A stretch of 64,000 bases of DNA from Portulaca oleracea. Lineage: Eukaryota; Streptophyta; Magnoliopsida; Caryophyllales; Portulacaceae. The translations under genes and the position numbers were made by a program. This document shows positions 10,906-21,940 of this stretch, in pieces. Position 1 is the stretch's first letter, and each line of letters begins with the position of its first letter. The notes beneath the pieces were generated by a model, which saw only the letters and a list, made by a program, of their open reading frames with translations, made no database searches and was not told where the DNA came from. The DNA is taken from assembly GCA_029582165.1 (NCBI GenBank), contig CM055881.1, positions 27,150,094 to 27,214,093 of the forward strand. The letters are read 5' to 3'.

Positions 10906-12379
10906 CTACTCAACTCGTAATTTCAAAATGACATGTATCCGACTTTTATAAAAATTTGATGATATTGCAATCTCTACTGCATCATAGATATCAATTTTAG
11001 CTGCTTGTAGGGCTAAATATACCGCCTCCAATTCCACTTGTATTGCTGACATATCAAAGAAAACTTTTCCACCTGAATCACCATTGCTTCCAATAATTCC
11101 TTTAAGGGATATCCATGCAGCTGTCGTCAACCCGATTCTCGCTTTCACGCTCCATCAACAACAAAACTTGCTTTACGGTGAATATTTAATGATGTATTTT
11201 TAATAATTTGCATTGCTTCATGGTGTTATATTGATTTATGTCTTCTCCGCTGGTACCTCTGCAACCATTGATACCCTTCTTTAATGGATCCATCTAGATA
11301 TTGTTCCATGATATTATGTGTAATTGTCATTTTTGAGATTTTTGCTGCATTCTTGTTTTTTCAAATTGTCCAAACAACTACCATAAACATAAGTAATCTT
11401 GTCCCATCATCTTTGTCTATATTATTAAGGCACCGTTCTTTTATGCGGTTAATTTGCGGTGCGGTAAGTTGCGGTGGAAATAGTAAAAAGGTAATGGTAA
11501 TTTGTGGTGAGTTGCGGTAGGTTGCGGTAGTTTGCGGTAATTTGCGTTGCGGTTAGTTGCGTTAACGCACAAAAGAACGGTGCCTAAATAGTTTAGCCAA
11601 TCTTCCAACCATGTTCTCCATTCCAGGTTTGTGTCTGTATCTTGTAAACCAATAGGACTAGCCTTCCACAGATGTCGCGCCACATCACAGTTTCGAAATA
11701 AATGCGATGTGGACTAAATATTCATATCATGGCAACAACTATTATTTTTCAAGAACCCTCTGTCTTGTCTATTGTTCCCCAAATGGAAGAGCATTATTAA
11801 CACATTTCCAAATAAACATCTTCCATTTTGGTAGTAGATTACTATGTCAGAATTTTCGCCATAATCGTTCCTTTTCTTCAGGCATAGTTTCTGGGAAAGT
11901 TCCGTTGAGTTTGCCAAAGATTCTGTATCCAGATTTCACTTTATATTCACCCATTTGCGTATCGCCTCAGCATAATTCATCCTCCACTTCTTCACAGGGT
12001 ATAAGTGTTTTAAGTATGCGGTTAACTGTTTCGTATCCATAGTGGTATTAAGTAAGGGTTTATGGCACATGTAAACTGCCCTAGTATTAATGATTAGTTC
12101 CTTAACTGACATTTTCAACACCTCCGGTGATACTCCTAATTTTAATCGAGGTACATGGTTATCCAACCATCGACTGTCTCCAACTTGAATCGATCTTCCA
12201 TTCCCTATTCGCCATCGCAACCTGTCTTTCACTAAGGTAGTTGTACAAATAATACCTTTCCATGTATAAGAGGTATTAGCAGGGTTTGTATAATATTCAT
12301 TGGGAAGACTCCGAGGAGATGGTGTCTTATATTTGGCTTGCCAAATGTGGGTCAAAAGAGATGAACTTATATGATGCAT
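10906..12379 (-). pseudogene. LINE ORF2 3' fragment (zf-RVT region and RNase H), minus strand
   Basis: From 12379 downward the minus strand encodes a segment typical of the C-terminal part of plant LINE ORF2: LRWRIGNGRSIQVGDSRWL, the conserved RxGNG...W block of the reverse-transcriptase-associated zinc-binding region. It continues after frame shifts to CDVARHLWKASPIGLQ-type sequence near 11683. After a MITE, an RNase H-like domain follows with VDGAWKRES (first Asp) and ELEAVYLALQAAK (Glu); the third acidic position reads SSNFYKS, Asn for the usual Asp. Several stops break it. There is no poly-A or target duplication that I can fix. Confidence 0.75.
11429..11584. mobile_element. Tourist-like (PIF/Harbinger) MITE, 156 bp
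   Basis: The ends GGCACCGTTCTTTT and AAAAGAACGGTGCC are perfect inverted repeats, flanked by TAA on both sides (11426-11428 and 11585-11587). The interior is built of TTGCGGT/TTGCGTT words. It sits inside the LINE fragment. Related copies occur at 29903, 32262, 33900 and elsewhere in the window. Confidence 0.9.
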
Positions 12380-12780
12380 CCACCAAGCTTACTTCAATAT
12401 TAAAGCTTGGTTGAAACTTGTTAATTCTCGAATTCATAGACCTCTCAGACTTTTCATAGACCTCCAAGTTTGAAGAAATGAACTTGTTTAGTCCAATGAA
12501 GGGAATATAGTAGTGCAAGGAATAAATAAACCTCAAAATAAATGAAAGACGATAAACAAATAGTTGTGAAATCTTTGTTTTGATGAAAAGATATTTTTGA
12601 AAATTGAAGCACAAAGGGTGATTAAGAAGAAAGAAATTGAAGCTCAAGGAAAAAGGAAAAATATATAAAAAAAGGCAAAAAGTTTTCCCTCCATTGGGGA
12701 CCGGTAAATGTCAGCCGGCGATCGAGTCACACACACATTCGGACTTCAGATTCCGACCGACCTTTATTCGTAAATCTGGA
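12380..12780. other. Intergenic DNA upstream of the RTF1 gene
   Basis: No protein-like frame recognised. It lies between the LINE fragment and the RTF1-type promoter. Confidence 0.4.
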
Positions 12781-12821
12781 AACTAGTGGGGCCTTCTCTT
12801 CTAATTTTCCTATTTTTGTGG

Positions 12822-12846
12822 CCAATTATTCGAAAAAAATATAAAA
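12822..12846 (+). promoter_or_regulatory. Probable core promoter of the RTF1-type gene
   Basis: A CCAAT word (12822-12826) and a TATA-like tataaaa (12840-12846) lie roughly 25-30 bp upstream of the likely start of the GA-rich leader exon. Position and sequence fit a plant core promoter; the transcription start is inferred. Confidence 0.5.
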
Positions 12847-12921
12847 CCAAATTTCTATCCCCAATACTACAAAGAGATCAAGCAACAGTGCTAAACACTC
12901 GCTCCATTGCTCCAACAAAAG

Positions 12922-12922
<1 letters not shown>

Positions 12923-12964
<42 letters not shown>

Positions 12965-13033
12965 CAGATCAAGAGAGAGAAACGCAAAGAGCGAAGATCG
13001 GACCAACAATTTAGAGAGAGAGAGAGAGAGAGG
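12923..13033 (+). repeat. GA microsatellites in the leader exon
   Basis: Two (GA)n runs (about 12925-12958 and 13013-13031) lie in the predicted 5' untranslated exon. GA/CT tracts are frequent in plant 5' leaders and can bind BPC (GAGA-binding) factors; any role here is inference. Confidence 0.75.
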
Positions 13034-13047
13034 GGGGATGATTGGAG

Positions 13048-13808
13048 GTAAGAAACAAAAAAATCTCCGAGGTCGAAGATGTTCTCGTCTGCTTCTCTCT
13101 CTCTCTCCTAGTACTTCGCCTGAGATCTAGCTCTTCTATCAAATCTTTCTAATTATCTATCTGGTGATTCACTTTTCTTTGCTTTTGATTTTTTTGCATT
13201 GTTTCCTACTCGTTTTTTCTGAATTCTGGATTTTTCTCATTGGCTGATGCTTCATATTTTCCTAGGAGTGATTGGTTTTCTGGATTTGAATTCAGATTGG
13301 ATTCCATCTTAATGAGATAAGATCCGAGATGTGTTTGAATTTAGCAAACTTTGAAGAAAAGTTTGACGTTTTTGCTATTATGCTCTTTGATTTTTGCTGT
13401 TGTCAACAATATGGATTATGATGCATTTGAATTCAGTGATTTGTGGTGAGGCAATGGGTTTTCTGATTGAATTTGGATGTGATCTAATCAGGGATCAGCT
13501 TGAACCACACTGAAATCTTCAAGACGCAAAATCGCTATTGTTTTGAAACTTTTGACCAAGTTTGATGATCCTGACGTTTCTCTTTGAGCTGCCATAAGCT
13601 CGTGTTGATAGAGAAATGGACAGTTTTCAATTATTGAGTAGTTTGAGCTGAAATTTGAATTGTCTATTCTTTTCAAGTTATTATATGTTTGCGAATTACA
13701 ACTGCCCCACCCCCCTGGGAGTTCAATTTTGAATAGGAGGTGCTTATGTATCCTCTCTGTTTGGAAGTGTGTTATCACCTAATCTAAGTTCAATTTGTTT
13801 TCTATCAG
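13048..13808 (+). other. Leader (5' UTR) intron of the RTF1-type gene
   Basis: The donor GAG|GTAAGA at 13048 and the acceptor TTTTCTATCAG at 13808 bracket 761 bp of T-rich, intron-like sequence. Splicing would bring the GA-rich first exon to 57 bp before the ATG at 13866. Leader introns of this size are common in plant housekeeping genes and often raise expression. The model needs transcript support. Confidence 0.6.
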
Positions 13809-13865
13809 GGCTATCACAAAAGCGAGACGAAGAAGGAAAATAATCAAAGAAATAAACAAGAGATC

Positions 13866-15815
13866 ATGGCAGACTTGGAAAACTTGCTCCTAGAGGCAGC
13901 TGGGAGGACAGGAGGATCAGGAAGGAGCAGGCATTCGGCTCCTTCGTCTAGGAGGCGACATGGGAATGCATATTCTGACGACGGGAGTGACTCTAAGGAT
14001 GAAGATTCGGATGACAATCGTGGTTATGGTGGCAGAAAGCCTTCTGTGTCTCAAGTCCCATTGAAAAAGCGGGGTAAAGAGAGGGATTCTGATGAGGGCA
14101 GCCAGGATGATGACGATGATGATGGCGAGGAGGGTTCTGGTCGAGAGGATGAAAGTGGTGATGATTCTGATGTGGGTAGTGATCTCTACAAGGGCGAGGA
14201 TGACAGGCAGCAGCTTGCTCAGTTGACTGAGCTTGAGAGGGAGTTGATCTTGTCTGATCGTGCAACTAAGATTGATGACAAGAAGTTGCATGAAAGGGTG
14301 AGGTCCAGGTGGAAGAATGAAAAGAAGCCTCAGCCCACAAGGGAGACTACTCCTCCTCTTGCTTCCTCTCGTGGGGTTCGCTCATCCACTCGGTTTGCTG
14401 ACAAAGCAGCTAATAAAGTAGACGCATTGAACGAACTGCGTGCAAAGCGGATGAGGCAGCAGGGTTTAGATGCTTCTAGAGGTGGTTCTGGATCCCGGGG
14501 TTATTCACCCATCAAAAGAAAAGCCTTTACATCTGCTGGATTAAGCAGCTCGAGTCAGAGTGACAGCGACAGTGACTCTCAGAGTGAAGATGGGAGAACG
14601 AAGAGGGCTGGGAGGATGGATGACAGTGATGATGAGATGTCCAAGCCTCGATCCAACATCCCCACGTACGAAGACATTAAGGGGATTACCATTAGGAGGA
14701 CTAGGTTGGCCAAGTGGTTTATGGAGCCATTCTTTGAGGATTTGATTGTGGGTTGTTTTGTTAGAGTAGGAATTGGCACGAAGTCTGGTCAAAACATCTA
14801 CAGGCTATGTGTAGTCCGGAATGTGGATGCCTCAGATCCTAATAAACAATACAAGCTGGACAATAAGATGACATACAAGTACCTCAACTGTGTGTGGGGG
14901 AGTGAAAGCTCAGCTGCTCGGTGGCAGATGGCCAGGATATCAGACTCTCCCCCTCTCGAGGAGGAGTTCAACCAGTGGAAGAAAGAGGTGGAGCGAACAG
15001 GGGGCCGAATGCCCACAAAGCAAGAAATTGCAGAAAAGAAGGGGGAGATTGAAAAGATTTACAACTTTGTCTACTCTGCGGAGACTGTTAAGCAAATGTT
15101 GCAGGAAAAGAAGTCAGCTACCACAAGGCCACTGAACATTGCTGCTGAGAAGGAGAGACTAAGGAGAGAAATGGATGCTGCACAATACAGGAATGACGAG
15201 GCTGGAGTGCAGAAAATCAAGGCGAGGTTACAGGAACTGGAAGCAGTCCGACAAGCACAAGATAAGAAAGATTCCAAGGCTCATAGGTTAGCGGAAATGA
15301 ACCGTAAAAACAGAGTTGAAAACTTCAAAAATGCATCAGAATTGAAGCCAAAGAACTTTAACCTGAAATCAGGAGAAGCCGGATACGACCCCTTCTCAAG
15401 GAGGTGGACAAGGTCTAGAAACTACTATTCAGCAGGAGGAGCAGGAGTGAAGGAAAATGGGGAGGACGCGATGGGTGCAGAAAATAAGGCAGGAGCAGCT
15501 CCTGCCACTGCTGAAGCTGGGGAGGTAGCCACAGCGGCAGCCTTGCAGGCGGCTGCTGGGGCTGGTAAATTGGTGGATACAAATGCCCCGGTGGACCAGG
15601 GAACCGAGTCTAATCTGCTGCATAATTTCGACCTCCCTATATCGCTTGCATCACTGCAGAAGTTTGGTGGGCCGCAGGGTGTCCTAGCTGGATTCATGGC
15701 AAGGAAGCAGAGGATCGAGGCCACTATTGGGTACCGGGTCCCTGAAAATGATGGCCGTAGACATGCCCTTACTCTCTCAGTCAGCGATTACAAGAGGCGA
15801 AGGGGGCTCTTGTGA
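13866..15815 (+). CDS. VIP5: RTF1 / VIP5-like subunit of the Paf1 complex
   Basis: A 649-residue ORF without introns. Known RTF1 proteins belong to the nuclear Paf1 complex, which travels with RNA polymerase II and promotes H2B ubiquitination and H3K4 methylation; Arabidopsis VIP5 (about 640 residues) keeps FLC active. Residues 1-125 are acidic and Ser/Asp-rich (low complexity). About 265-395 is the Plus3 domain, starting YEDIKGITIRRTRLAKWF and including VGCFVRVGIG, NIYRLCVVRNV and YKYLNCVWG. About 435-490 is a charged helical segment rich in Lys, Glu and Arg. An Ala-rich linker follows (about 540-580) and a conserved tail ends at KRRRGLL. The first ATG is chosen because the MADLENLLLEAAGR start matches the family. 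No stop, shift or missing block is seen. Confidence 0.95.
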   Translation: MADLENLLLEAAGRTGGSGRSRHSAPSSRRRHGNAYSDDGSDSKDEDSDDNRGYGGRKPSVSQVPLKKRGKERDSDEGSQDDDDDDGEEGSGREDESGDDSDVGSDLYKGEDDRQQLAQLTELERELILSDRATKIDDKKLHERVRSRWKNEKKPQPTRETTPPLASSRGVRSSTRFADKAANKVDALNELRAKRMRQQGLDASRGGSGSRGYSPIKRKAFTSAGLSSSSQSDSDSDSQSEDGRTKRAGRMDDSDDEMSKPRSNIPTYEDIKGITIRRTRLAKWFMEPFFEDLIVGCFVRVGIGTKSGQNIYRLCVVRNVDASDPNKQYKLDNKMTYKYLNCVWGSESSAARWQMARISDSPPLEEEFNQWKKEVERTGGRMPTKQEIAEKKGEIEKIYNFVYSAETVKQMLQEKKSATTRPLNIAAEKERLRREMDAAQYRNDEAGVQKIKARLQELEAVRQAQDKKDSKAHRLAEMNRKNRVENFKNASELKPKNFNLKSGEAGYDPFSRRWTRSRNYYSAGGAGVKENGEDAMGAENKAGAAPATAEAGEVATAAALQAAAGAGKLVDTNAPVDQGTESNLLHNFDLPISLASLQKFGGPQGVLAGFMARKQRIEATIGYRVPENDGRRHALTLSVSDYKRRRGLL

Positions 15816-16365
15816 CATCTCTGTATTTATTCGGGTTGGGCTTAGTTTCCCCCAAGGATTGTACCATTACCATCCATTTTCATCCACACAAAACCATACA
15901 TTCTCTTTCTGTGTCTTGTGAGGCCAGCCTTCATAATCCCAAAACAACCAAAATTCCAGGATTCTTGGTAATAACTTTACAACCAGTATTCAGGCTTTTA
16001 GTCCTTTGTGTTTTACCTTTATGGTTATCTGTTCTATTTCTTGTTTAGCTGTTGAACAGTCACAGACTCCTACATTGTAAGAGAATAGTTTTTGTTGTTT
16101 TTTATTATTCTTTTTTATTAATCCTGTGGCTGTCTGACTGATGGCAAACTGTTGCAGGGTTCGGGATTCCTTGAGACTGACATTCCGGAGAAGTTCTTAT
16201 TAATTCCATTTCACTTTGTGCTGTAGCCTCCTATATGATAAGTTGTTTCTCTCGAGTAATCGAGGATCCATCATCTCTCCTAGTGGTAGTTAATCGAGTG
16301 AGCCAACTTGGCCAAACACTTTGTCTAATGAGTGTAGAAATGCTCATTTCTATCTGGCTAACTCG
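15816..16365 (+). other. 3' UTR of the RTF1-type gene and short spacer
   Basis: T-rich sequence after the stop contains several possible polyadenylation contexts (for example near 16090-16125, ttttattaatcc). No other gene is visible. Confidence 0.5.
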
Positions 16366-17571
16366 GGCGTGTATTTTTGTGCGGTAAATGATATGGTATG
16401 ACAATGTTGTAAAACGTGTGGTATGGTATGTCAAGATACAGTAAAATTTGTGATAAGAATGATTGATGTGGTAGGTGAGGCGATAAAATGTGAAAAGTAG
16501 ATGAGAAAAGTGGAGAGAAAGAAAAGTAAGGAAAGAGAAAATTATGATTGTTGCAGCAATTATATGGTAGGACCGAGTGTACATAGCATGGTACACTCGG
16601 TATATATATGGGTAGGGTTTATATACGCATCATGTGAGATTTCATTCCTTATCACGCGTATATTATTCGATCATATTGGAGTGCTTGATTACTGCATTAA
16701 AGATAAGAAAGTATGCATTACATATTGGAAAATTTATCAACAATTATGAATACTTGAGTTTGAATACTGCATTGATGTTTCACAAGAATGCATTCAATTT
16801 ATAGAAATAATGCACTACGCAATGGAAAGTTTATCACCGAAACATAAAGAGTTTATTTTGCTGAATTCATATCTAGGTAATAATGTTCCAAATTTGAGCA
16901 AATCTGCATTGAATAAGGGAAAGTATGCATTGATTAATGGAAATTTTATCAATAGATATGAATTATTGTGTTTGAATAATGTATTGAGGTTTCCGAAGTA
17001 TGCAGTCGATTTGGGAAAACATGCACTATGTACGGGAAAATTTATGATTGAAACATATTTCGTTTATTTCAGTACTCATAACTAGCAAATATTGCATCAA
17101 AATTGGGAAAATCTGTATAGAAATAGGGAAATTATGCATTGTATAATGGAAATATTTTCAACATTAAATGAATTCTTATATTTGAGTAATAATGCACCAA
17201 AATAGTGAAAATCTTGAAATTGTCAACGTGATGAAGCTCTGAGCAGCGGTGAAGTAGAGTCGGGGCAACAACAAACTGTCTGATGCAGATACGGGGGCAG
17301 CAACAGTCATTTTGCCGTTGAAGAGTGAAAGGGATGGGTGCTGGGGTTAGGGTTAAAAAATGAAGAGTGAAAATGAGAGGGTGTTTTTTAATTTTAAAGC
17401 GCATATGAATTACTCTCCCGTACACGCCTTCCTTGTGTACACTCGGTAATTTCTAATAATTTGCGATGATTGTTGTGTTAAAGTGTGGAATTGTATGATA
17501 TGGTAGGGAAAGATTATAATAAGTGGAAAAATATGGCAGGTACGGTGTGGAACCACACAAAAGAACAAGAC
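16366..17571. mobile_element. Tourist-like MITE split by a second TIR element
   Basis: The right end reads gtgtggaaccacacaaaagaacaagacc, the usual end of the Tourist-like family. The left (gtgtatttttgtgcgg near 16369) is a degenerate mirror. Internal words such as gtggtatggtatg and gatatggtaggg are typical of the same family. The interval 16572-17447 is a separate element. Confidence 0.45.
16572..17447. mobile_element. TIR element with perfect 12-bp ends, 876 bp
   Basis: The ends are ACCGAGTGTACA and TGTACACTCGGT. A second GTACACTCGG just inside the left end makes a small palindrome there. The interior (16690-17170) is a loose array of units built on tgcatt...ggaaaatttatcaa, about 60-70 bp apart. 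No transposase. I could not define a target duplication, so the superfamily is open. Confidence 0.55.
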
Positions 17572-18655
17572 CTACGTTAGCTAATAAGCATTTGGGTTAG
17601 CGTTTACTGTTTTGACCAAATCAAAATCATAATTAGAGAAATGTAAATCTTTGGTAAGCTAGCGTTTTAAGTAGTTTTTAACATTTTGAGTAGCGCCTAT
17701 TGAAATGTTAATGAAGTTAGTTTAGAGTTGGGAGTAGCATCATTAGAATTCTACTCTCACTACTGCATCTAATGTTTGGATCATGTACTAATAACTGACC
17801 AAATGTTCATGCAAACATCAAGCACTTAAGAAAAAAATAACTTAGATTTAACACACATCATAAAGGAACAACTTCAATATGCATTAATAATGAATTAACT
17901 TAGCATAGAGTTTGAACATAAATTCGGCATAAGTAGTTCACATATCAATTACGAAACAAAAAAACATAGACTAAACTAATCTATACTACGAAAGCAAATA
18001 AGAGATAGATAAGAGAGAATCAAACTACTCAAGGGGGTTAGGTTGATCATCTTCCTCAGGCATTGGAGGTCTTTTTCAACTCTTGGATCTCGCTCCTTTT
18101 CAAGAAGATTTCTTTGGATGAATTTTTGAGCGGAGTTTCTCCTTGTGGGAGCTATAACACTAAGTAGAGGATTGATATTTAGCTAAACGGATGTGAAGAG
18201 GGATAAATGTAATGATTTTGCAGTTGCCTCGATGCTCCTGTTTATAGAGGACGAGAGAGGGAGGGCCTCCTAAAAAGTAGTCACTGCTTTGCCTGGATAT
18301 AGCTGTGCGCTCCAACACAGGTAGACTGTTTCAACTAACACAAGTGTTTTGCTAGACGCACGTGGCCGTGTAGATCCATCTCCTTTGGATTCCTTGTTTT
18401 CCCCCGAGTTTGTTGAGTGATTCCGTTCAAAATACTTTGATCTTGTTGATCCTTTCTTGAAATAAACATTAACCATGCACTTTGGCTAATAATAGGGGTT
18501 AGTTCAAAAACAGTTTTAGCAAACTATTGCTAACAAAGAAACTAGGCTATGTAACCTAATATGCTTTTCTTAATATACTTAATTATTTGCTGAAAATAGT
18601 TAGCGAAAATACACTTGAAAATAATAGACCAACACATTTTATATAAAAGATTCCC
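17572..18655. other. Intergenic DNA, no gene recognised
   Basis: AT-rich with short open frames that match nothing I know. Part may be non-coding interior of the Gypsy-type element whose 3' end follows. Confidence 0.4.
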
Positions 18656-18835
18656 ACAAGACCACACTCGTCAACCCGGGCTACCGGGGGAGGGGGTTTA
18701 AAGGGCTTGATCCATGCGCTAAATGCATCCACAGTTTTTGTGACAGTGAATTCGTTGTTTTATGTGTTTTAGTTTTCCTTTTTGTGTGTTTTGCTCGGGA
18801 AGAGCAAAAGCTCAAGTGTGGGATGGGGTGGGGGG
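18656..18835 (+). mobile_element. Internal 3' end of a Gypsy (Athila-like) retrotransposon, with polypurine tract
   Basis: The phrase tgctcgggaagagcaaaagc followed by aagtgtgggatggggtgggggg (18792-18835) is the hallmark sequence just before the 3' LTR of many plant Athila/Tat-type elements; the G-rich run is the polypurine tract. No polyprotein frame remains to the left. Confidence 0.7.
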
Positions 18836-20468
18836 TGTTTAGGCTCGTTTTGAGCCTAAATATCGCTTTTTTACTTAAGTTTTTGTGATCATTCCCTTAA
18901 TAAAAGTGTTAATCTTATGCGTTTTTGTTTCCTTTGCAAGTTTCATCCCGACAAAATATACACTTAGGTCAAATAAGCAAAATAAGCCAAACCCGGTCCA
19001 GGATCAAGTCCACTGGCCTCGAAATAGTAGAATCAACCCCTAAAAAAACAACAGAATAAAAAACAACATAATCAACCCCTAAAAAAAAGGGCGTATACAC
19101 AAACCCCCTACTTCTCTATTACGCTCGGTATTGGTGTTTTTGATGAGAACTTGCAGATATGGGAGCCAAACACCAGTTTTAGGAGCATTTTAGGCAAAAG
19201 TAAAGACACCACGGGCATCTACATGTCATGCCCAAACCGTGGCACAAATTTGGGACGAAACAACGCTCGGAACGCATGGACAGAAGCCACCACGATCTGC
19301 CTGTGGTGGGAGACACGGACCGTGGCAGGTCCAGGTTTTGTGCACCGTGTTGTTTTTGCGAGGAGAAGAAGAAAATGGGAGGTAGCAGCCACCATGGTCT
19401 GCCCGTGGCAGCCACCACGGATTGTGGTGGGCTGGCTGCTCACATGGATCGGTTATTTTCGCGAGTAGAAGAAGGTGCAAGCGATGGTTATTCATTTTTT
19501 CATTCATTATCATTCCTTTCCCCAGCCACCAAGAGAGAAAAGAGAACCCTAATTCACCCTTCTACTCCTCAATTCTCCATCAAGATTCAAGATCAAATAA
19601 TCTCAAGAAGCGAAGATCAAGAATTCGAGAAGAAACCATCAACGCTCGCGAAGAAGGTTTCACCCCGGGATCGAGAGACTCGATGGTTGTATTCTTCGTA
19701 GTTTGTCTTTCTTTTCGATTTTTTTTTTGAGATTCGATTATGAAGTTTGGAACTTGTTTCATGTTTTCTGTGACAATGAGTGAGTAGTTCTCTTGAATTC
19801 TAGGGTTTTGCGACCCGAAACAATGTAGTTTGATTGAACGTTTCTAGTTTGCGCATGAATTTTTGTTTGAATCTATAAAAGGTTGTATTTTCCATGTTCA
19901 TGTGTGTTCTTTGAGCGCTCGAATACTCATAATTTGAGATTAACCTGAGAAGTACTGAAAGGTGAATTAGGATAATCCGACTACCAACCTTTCTACCTAG
20001 TTTTGCGAAATTTGAGAAAAGAATAGCAGACTAGGGAACTTTTTTGATAACTAGAATATTTGAGACCTTCAACTTTGATTAACTTGAAAAGCATACGAAA
20101 GTTGTAATTTAGGTTAATTGAGGTAATTATATTAGCATCGAAAGAGCAGTAGAGTTCTTATGGTTGTTGTTCTTGATTCATTCTTGAATGTATGATTGTG
20201 CAAGCCAGGTTTTAATAATCGAACTCGTTGCTAGGCTAGCATTTCCCTAGAAGTCTTTCTCCCTTGATTCAATCTTTGATTTATTTCCCTGCTTTATTAG
20301 TCCTGATTAGTTTTCAGACCTTACCAAAACCTAAAACCCAGTTGGCTTAGCAACCTCATAGAGAACTAGTTTATTGCGTTGCTAATTGAGTCCCTGTGGG
20401 ATCGACCTTGACGTGCTACTCCGCACATTGTGTTTTTGCACATTGTTCTCTAGTATTTGGATACAACA
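18836..20468 (+). repeat. Gypsy-type 3' LTR, about 1.63 kb
   Basis: It begins TGTTTAGGCTCG directly after the polypurine tract and ends ...GGATACAACA, giving the usual TG...CA termini. The interior has a shared block (caattctccatcaagattca ... actcgatggttgtattcttc) and the ending gagtccctgtgggatcgacc, both found again in the solo LTR at 35334-36572, so the two belong to related families. A CGTGG/CCACG-rich block lies at about 19225-19440. Confidence 0.75.
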
Positions 20469-20809
20469 AATTAAGGGAAACAATATGAAGTGATTGGCTA
20501 AAATTTGTACAACCATCCAAATCAAAAGTTTAAGTTGATAGTTGATTGTCCAATGATCATTTTATACTTTACGAAGACCCTCATGTGAATGCCATTTGAT
20601 CTTGAATCGTGGATGTGACAAATGCTCTATTCACCTTGTGCAAATAATTACAGGGAGTGCTGAGAATTGAACTTGAGACCTCTTACTCAACTTGACTCTA
20701 ATACCGTGTGGAACAATCTCCAATAATAGCTTAAGTTGATAATTGAATGTCCATAATGGTTTTAGCGCCAAATGGAGTTGACGATCAACACTGATATTAC
20801 ATGGAACAA
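20469..20809. other. Short intergenic spacer
   Basis: No gene or element recognised. Confidence 0.4.
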
Positions 20810-21335
20810 ACTAATTAGGTTTTTACCTCTTGAGTTATTGGGAAAATAGGATTTTAGTCACCACACTTTGGAAATTATTTTACCCCTTTTCTGGCTGATG
20901 ACAAAATTAACTATGTAGAAGGGTGTAAAAAGTCTAAAATGAACTTAATTAAAGAAATGAAAAGACACATTTGCCCTCCTAAAAATTAAATATTTTACAC
21001 GATGTCGCCTCCATCTTCCATTGTCGTTTCCATTTCCCCTGCTCGAAAAACACCCTTTCAACTCCATCACTAAAGCTTGGTACCTGTCTTTTCACTCTTC
21101 TGACAACTAATTTTTACTTAGCCTCTTTCCATATTATTGGTGATATGCTTTGTTTGTTTTCTACCTTTTTGGAGCATTTATTCTGTCTATGCATGCATAA
21201 CTTGGAATTATGAGACATTCCAATCTCTTTGTTTGCTTTTGTATTTTTGGATATGATATTACAAATGTTAAATGGTGTTGTTAATTGATTACCGTGTTTT
21301 CTTTTGTGTTGTCAATTGAATGAAGTAGCTTTTTA

Positions 21336-21609
21336 GGCTTTGTTCTTTTATACGGCTAGCTGCGGTATGGTGCAGTGTGGTGTGGTGGAATTGTGGCGGG
21401 TGTGGTGGAATTGTGGTGGATTGTGGTGGATATTGGTAAGTTGTGATGGGTTTTGATTTTTATAAATGTAAATTGTATTGGTAAATGTGAAAAAGTTGAT
21501 TGTGGTGGGTTGTGGTAAATTGTGGTAGATTGGTATGTTGTGGTGGGTTCTGGCAAAGTGTGGTGTGTTGTGGCACCGCAGCCAGCCAACCGTATAAAAG
21601 AACAGGGCC
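21336..21609. mobile_element. Tourist-like MITE, 274 bp
   Basis: The ends GGCTTTGTTCTTTTATACGG and CCGTATAAAAGAACAGGGCC are inverted repeats, with a GTGGTGG/TTGTGGT-rich interior typical of the family. It sits inside the left half of the long-TIR element. Flanking 3-mers (tta and aaa) do not match perfectly. Confidence 0.8.
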
Positions 21610-21940
21610 AAAGAGGGACGATAAACACTTTTGATCTAACCCTAATTTGAACGATGAGCTTTTCACTTTATAGAGAGCATTTTGATTTTAGGTTCTGAGA
21701 GGAAGGATGAAGAATGGAACCTCAGCGACGAAAGACGATGAGGGTGGGGTGAGTTTAGTTTTTTTTTTTTTAATATTTTAAATATATATTTTTGGAGCAA
21801 AGAGACGGAGTACAGTAAATAAAAGAACGTTAAGGAAGTGCTTGCCCACAAACCAACTTAGCAAGTGTATGAGCTTCCTTAACTACAGCTCTCGAAACCT
21901 TCCTAATCTTACAGTAGTTAAAGCACGTAAATAAAGACCT

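Noticed and set aside
12786..13130. 114-residue plus-strand ORF with an Arg-Glu repeat stretch
   Set aside because: It is the translation of the GA microsatellites in the RTF1-type leader exon and crosses the predicted donor site.
13917..14792. Antisense ORFs opposite the RTF1-type gene
   Set aside because: Long antisense frames are expected opposite Ser/Asp-rich coding sequence; their translations (His- and Ile-rich) match no family and overlap the strong sense gene.
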